Source: Fulvimarina sp039652615
GTDB lineage: Bacteria; Pseudomonadota; Alphaproteobacteria; Rhizobiales; Rhizobiaceae
Reading direction: 5' to 3'
Assembly (NCBI RefSeq): GCF_039652615.1
Contig: NZ_JBDJAC010000008.1
Span: forward strand, 124,001-188,000
DNA: 64,000 nucleotides
Shown here: one piece after another, positions 62,083 to 64,000 of the stretch
Numbering within the stretch: the first letter of the stretch is position 1
Layout: each line of letters starts with the position of its first letter
Program-made: the position numbers and the translations under genes
The notes under the pieces: generated by a model
What the model was told of the DNA's origin: nothing
Seen by the model: the letters and a program-made list of their open reading frames with translations, nothing else
The model's database searches: none

Positions 62083-63488
62083 GCGACCTCCGCGCCGTTG
62101 CCGGCGCGCGAACGCTGGCGGATGAAATCTTGAAGCTCGCTCAAGTCATTGGCGATCGTGTCGAATCGCTCGCGCTTCTGCATCAGGCCGGCGTGGCTGG
62201 GCGGCAGTTCCGGCGTTCTGCCGCACGCTTTTTCCACGGCGTCGGGAAATTTCGCGGGATGGGCCGTCGAAAGGGTCACCATCGGCGCTTCGCTCAGGAA
62301 ATCGTCCGCGACATTGACGGCGACCGCCGTGTGCGGATCGAGCAGATAGGCCTGATGGGTCAGAACGGCCTTGATGGTGCTCGCGGTTTCCGTCTCGCCG
62401 GTCCGTCCTGCGTTGAATTCGTCGCGGATTTTCTCTGCAACGGCATCCGGCAGCGTGAAGGCTCCGGACTGGGTCAGCTGCTGCATGAGCCTGCGCACGA
62501 GATCGGCGTCGCGTCCGCCCGCCTCGAAGATCAGTCGTTCGAAATTCGAGGAGACCTGAATGTCCATCGAAGGGGACATGGTCGCTTCGACGCCATCGGT
62601 CTCGTAGCGGCCTGTCTTCAGTGTGCGGTCGAGGATGTCGTTTGCATTGGTTGCAACGATCAGCCGGTCGATCGGCAGCCCCATGCGTTTGGCCGCGAAT
62701 CCGGCGAAGATATCGCCGAAATTTCCGGTCGGCACCGTGAAGGAGACAGACCGATCGGGAGCGCCGAGGGAGGCTGCTGCGGTGAAATAATAGACGATCT
62801 GGGCCATGATCCGGCCCCAGTTGATCGAGTTGACGCCCGAGAGCCCGACCTCCTGACGGAAGCGCTGGTCGTTGAACATCGCCTTCACGAGAGCCTGGCA
62901 ATCGTCGAAGGTTCCGTCGACGGAAACGGCGTGAACGTTCTCCGCCCCGCTCGTCGTCATCTGGCGCTGCTGGACGGGCGAGACCCGGCTGTCGGGGAAC
63001 AGGATGAAGATATCGGCACGCTCGCTGCCCGCGAAAGCCGCGATCGCGGCACCGCCCGTATCGCCGGACGTCGCGCCGACGATGGTCGCGCGCTGGTTTC
63101 GCTCAGTGAGGACATGATCCATCAGCCGCGAGATCAGCTGCATGGCGACGTCCTTGAAGGCCAGCGTCGGCCCATGGAAAAGTTCGAGAAGGAAGTGATT
63201 TGCGCCAATCTGCACGAGCGGGGCGACCGCCGGATGGGGGAAGGTCGCATAGGCATCGTCGATCATGCGCTTCAGATCGTCCGGTGCGATATCTTTCCCC
63301 ACAAACGGCGCGATCACCTCATAGGCGACTTCGCTATACGGCCTGCCGCGGAAGGAGCGGATCGTCTCCTGCGTCAGCTGCGGCCATGCGTTCGGGACAT
63401 AAAGTCCGCCATCGCTGGCGAGCCCCGCCAGTAGCGTATCGGCAAATCCGAGGCGGGGTGCCTCTCCCCGTGTGCTTACGTAATCCAC
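62079..63488 (-). CDS. thrC: Threonine synthase
   Basis: PLP enzyme making L-threonine from O-phosphohomoserine; substrate supplied by ThrB (53958). The 469-residue product starts with DYVSTRGEAPRLGFADTLLAGLASDGGLYVP, has the PLP Lys in FHGPTLAFKDVAMQLISRLMDHV and the phosphate-binding VGATSGDTGGAAIAAFAG, then VSFTVPTGNFGDIFAGF. The GTG at 63488 is preferred (GGGAGA precedes it); the TTG four codons upstream is less likely. Confidence 0.96.
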   Translation of the reverse strand: MDYVSTRGEAPRLGFADTLLAGLASDGGLYVPNAWPQLTQETIRSFRGRPYSEVAYEVIAPFVGKDIAPDDLKRMIDDAYATFPHPAVAPLVQIGANHFLLELFHGPTLAFKDVAMQLISRLMDHVLTERNQRATIVGATSGDTGGAAIAAFAGSERADIFILFPDSRVSPVQQRQMTTSGAENVHAVSVDGTFDDCQALVKAMFNDQRFRQEVGLSGVNSINWGRIMAQIVYYFTAAASLGAPDRSVSFTVPTGNFGDIFAGFAAKRMGLPIDRLIVATNANDILDRTLKTGRYETDGVEATMSPSMDIQVSSNFERLIFEAGGRDADLVRRLMQQLTQSGAFTLPDAVAEKIRDEFNAGRTGETETASTIKAVLTHQAYLLDPHTAVAVNVADDFLSEAPMVTLSTAHPAKFPDAVEKACGRTPELPPSHAGLMQKRERFDTIANDLSELQDFIRQRSRAGNGAEVA

Positions 63489-63658
63489 ATCGTCTCCCAA
63501 TGCCGGCGTCTTGCGGGTGGCTTCTTTGAGGCGCCGTCTGCCTTGGCTTTGTCATCTTGCGGCGTAAAAGCCTTGATTCTCTCATATTGCTGACGCGTCG
63601 CGTCCGGCATAAGGGCCTGATATAGACCCTCGTCCAAGGGAAAGGGAAGAACCGATCG

Positions 63659-64000
63659 ATGATTCAGAGTAAGCTGCGCCTCACTCTCCGTCGCTCCCAT
63701 CTGTCGCTTGCCGCAGTCTTGACGAGCGCAATGCTGACGGCTTGCTCTTCGGTGGGGACCGGTGCCGGGCTGGAGGAAACGGCTGCGAGCGCCGCCCCGC
63801 CGCCGGTGCCGAACAGTCAGCAGGCGGGATTCAGCGCACTGGGAACCGCCGCGTCCTATTGTCCGGCCGTGGAGGTTCGTCAGGGCACGGGCGTTCTCGA
63901 CAAGGATCAGGGCAGCGAGCTTGCCTACAGCGCCAACATCATCGGCGCGCAGAGCACCTGTCGGATCGTCGATGGCCAGCTTCGCATGAAGGTTGATGTC
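63659..64000 (+). CDS. Lipoprotein gene, truncated by the window end
   Basis: The first 114 codons of a gene that runs past the window end. It starts MIQSKLRLTLRRSHLSLAAV and continues with a lipobox, MLTACSS, so it is predicted to be lipid-anchored. A Pro/Ala-rich linker (AASAAPPPVPNSQQ) follows, then a domain with SYCPAVEVRQGTGVL and QSTCRIVDGQLRMKV. Two Cys may form a disulfide. I do not recognise the family. AAGGGAAGAA lies upstream. Divergent from thrC. Confidence 0.8.
   Translation, partial: MIQSKLRLTLRRSHLSLAAVLTSAMLTACSSVGTGAGLEETAASAAPPPVPNSQQAGFSALGTAASYCPAVEVRQGTGVLDKDQGSELAYSANIIGAQSTCRIVDGQLRMKVDV

Overview
The window is ordinary chromosomal DNA of a high-GC alphaproteobacterium, most likely of the order Hyphomicrobiales (Rhizobiales). 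The basis is conserved gene order and protein style: obgE-proB-(proA)-nadD, xseB-dxs-tlyA, fabI/dnaJ-like/pdxH, tldD-ialB-coxB-coxA-ctaB-coxF-ctaG-coxC-DUF983-surf1-ispH-thrB-rnhA, and thrC-M16 peptidase-GNAT-EAL protein. The orphan response regulator CenR and an IalB-type periplasmic protein also fit. A sodium/solute symporter would suit a marine or saline habitat, but that is weak evidence. I cannot name a genus. No rRNA, tRNA, CRISPR array, prophage or complete insertion sequence was recognised.

Layout. 1-7255: ribosomal proteins L21/L27, a GNAT enzyme, a secreted DUF3833-like protein, Obg GTPase, proline biosynthesis (proB, proA) interrupted by an HdeD-like membrane protein, and nadD. 7260-15141 (minus strand): tilS and the Tol-Pal envelope machine (cpoB, a hypothetical periplasmic protein, pal, tolB, tolA, tolR, tolQ). 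15821-24522 (plus): ftsH, a histone-deacetylase-family enzyme, xseB, dxs, DUF1284, tlyA, a TRAM-domain 23S rRNA methyltransferase and a DedA protein. 24535-32432: trmD, a solute:sodium symporter, three tiny basic proteins in tandem, an FdhF/YdeP molybdopterin oxidoreductase, an L,D-transpeptidase, CenR and a cNMP-binding protein. 32507-42226: glmM, aroC, a DUF1344 protein, a phosphatase, fabI, a DnaJ-like chaperone, pdxH, two TIGR0428x glycosyltransferase-family proteins, a DUF1127-like small protein and a LysR regulator. 42223-55396: a sirtuin, tldD, ialB, the aa3-type cytochrome c oxidase operon with its assembly factors, ispH, a VOC protein, thrB and rnhA. 55532-64000: a DsbD-domain protein, yqgE, a large membrane GGDEF/EAL protein, a GNAT enzyme, an M16 peptidase, thrC and the start of a lipoprotein gene.

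The least expected signal is two families of roughly 105-118 bp palindromic intergenic elements, eight full or partial copies in all. Most sit directly on or within a few bases of a gene's stop codon, often between convergent genes, and several coincide with places where the usual gene order is broken. The architecture recalls rhizobial RIME and Brucella Bru-RS elements, but the identity of these families is not established here. The second notable feature is the tandem set of three 40-43-residue basic proteins at 27233-27858, which look like diverged paralogues.

Functionally the window is dominated by housekeeping: translation and RNA modification (L21, L27, Obg, TilS, TrmD, TlyA, RlmD-like), the cell envelope (Tol-Pal, GlmM, L,D-transpeptidase, FabI), membrane quality control (FtsH), respiration (COX operon) and amino-acid, NAD, isoprenoid and pyridoxal-phosphate synthesis.
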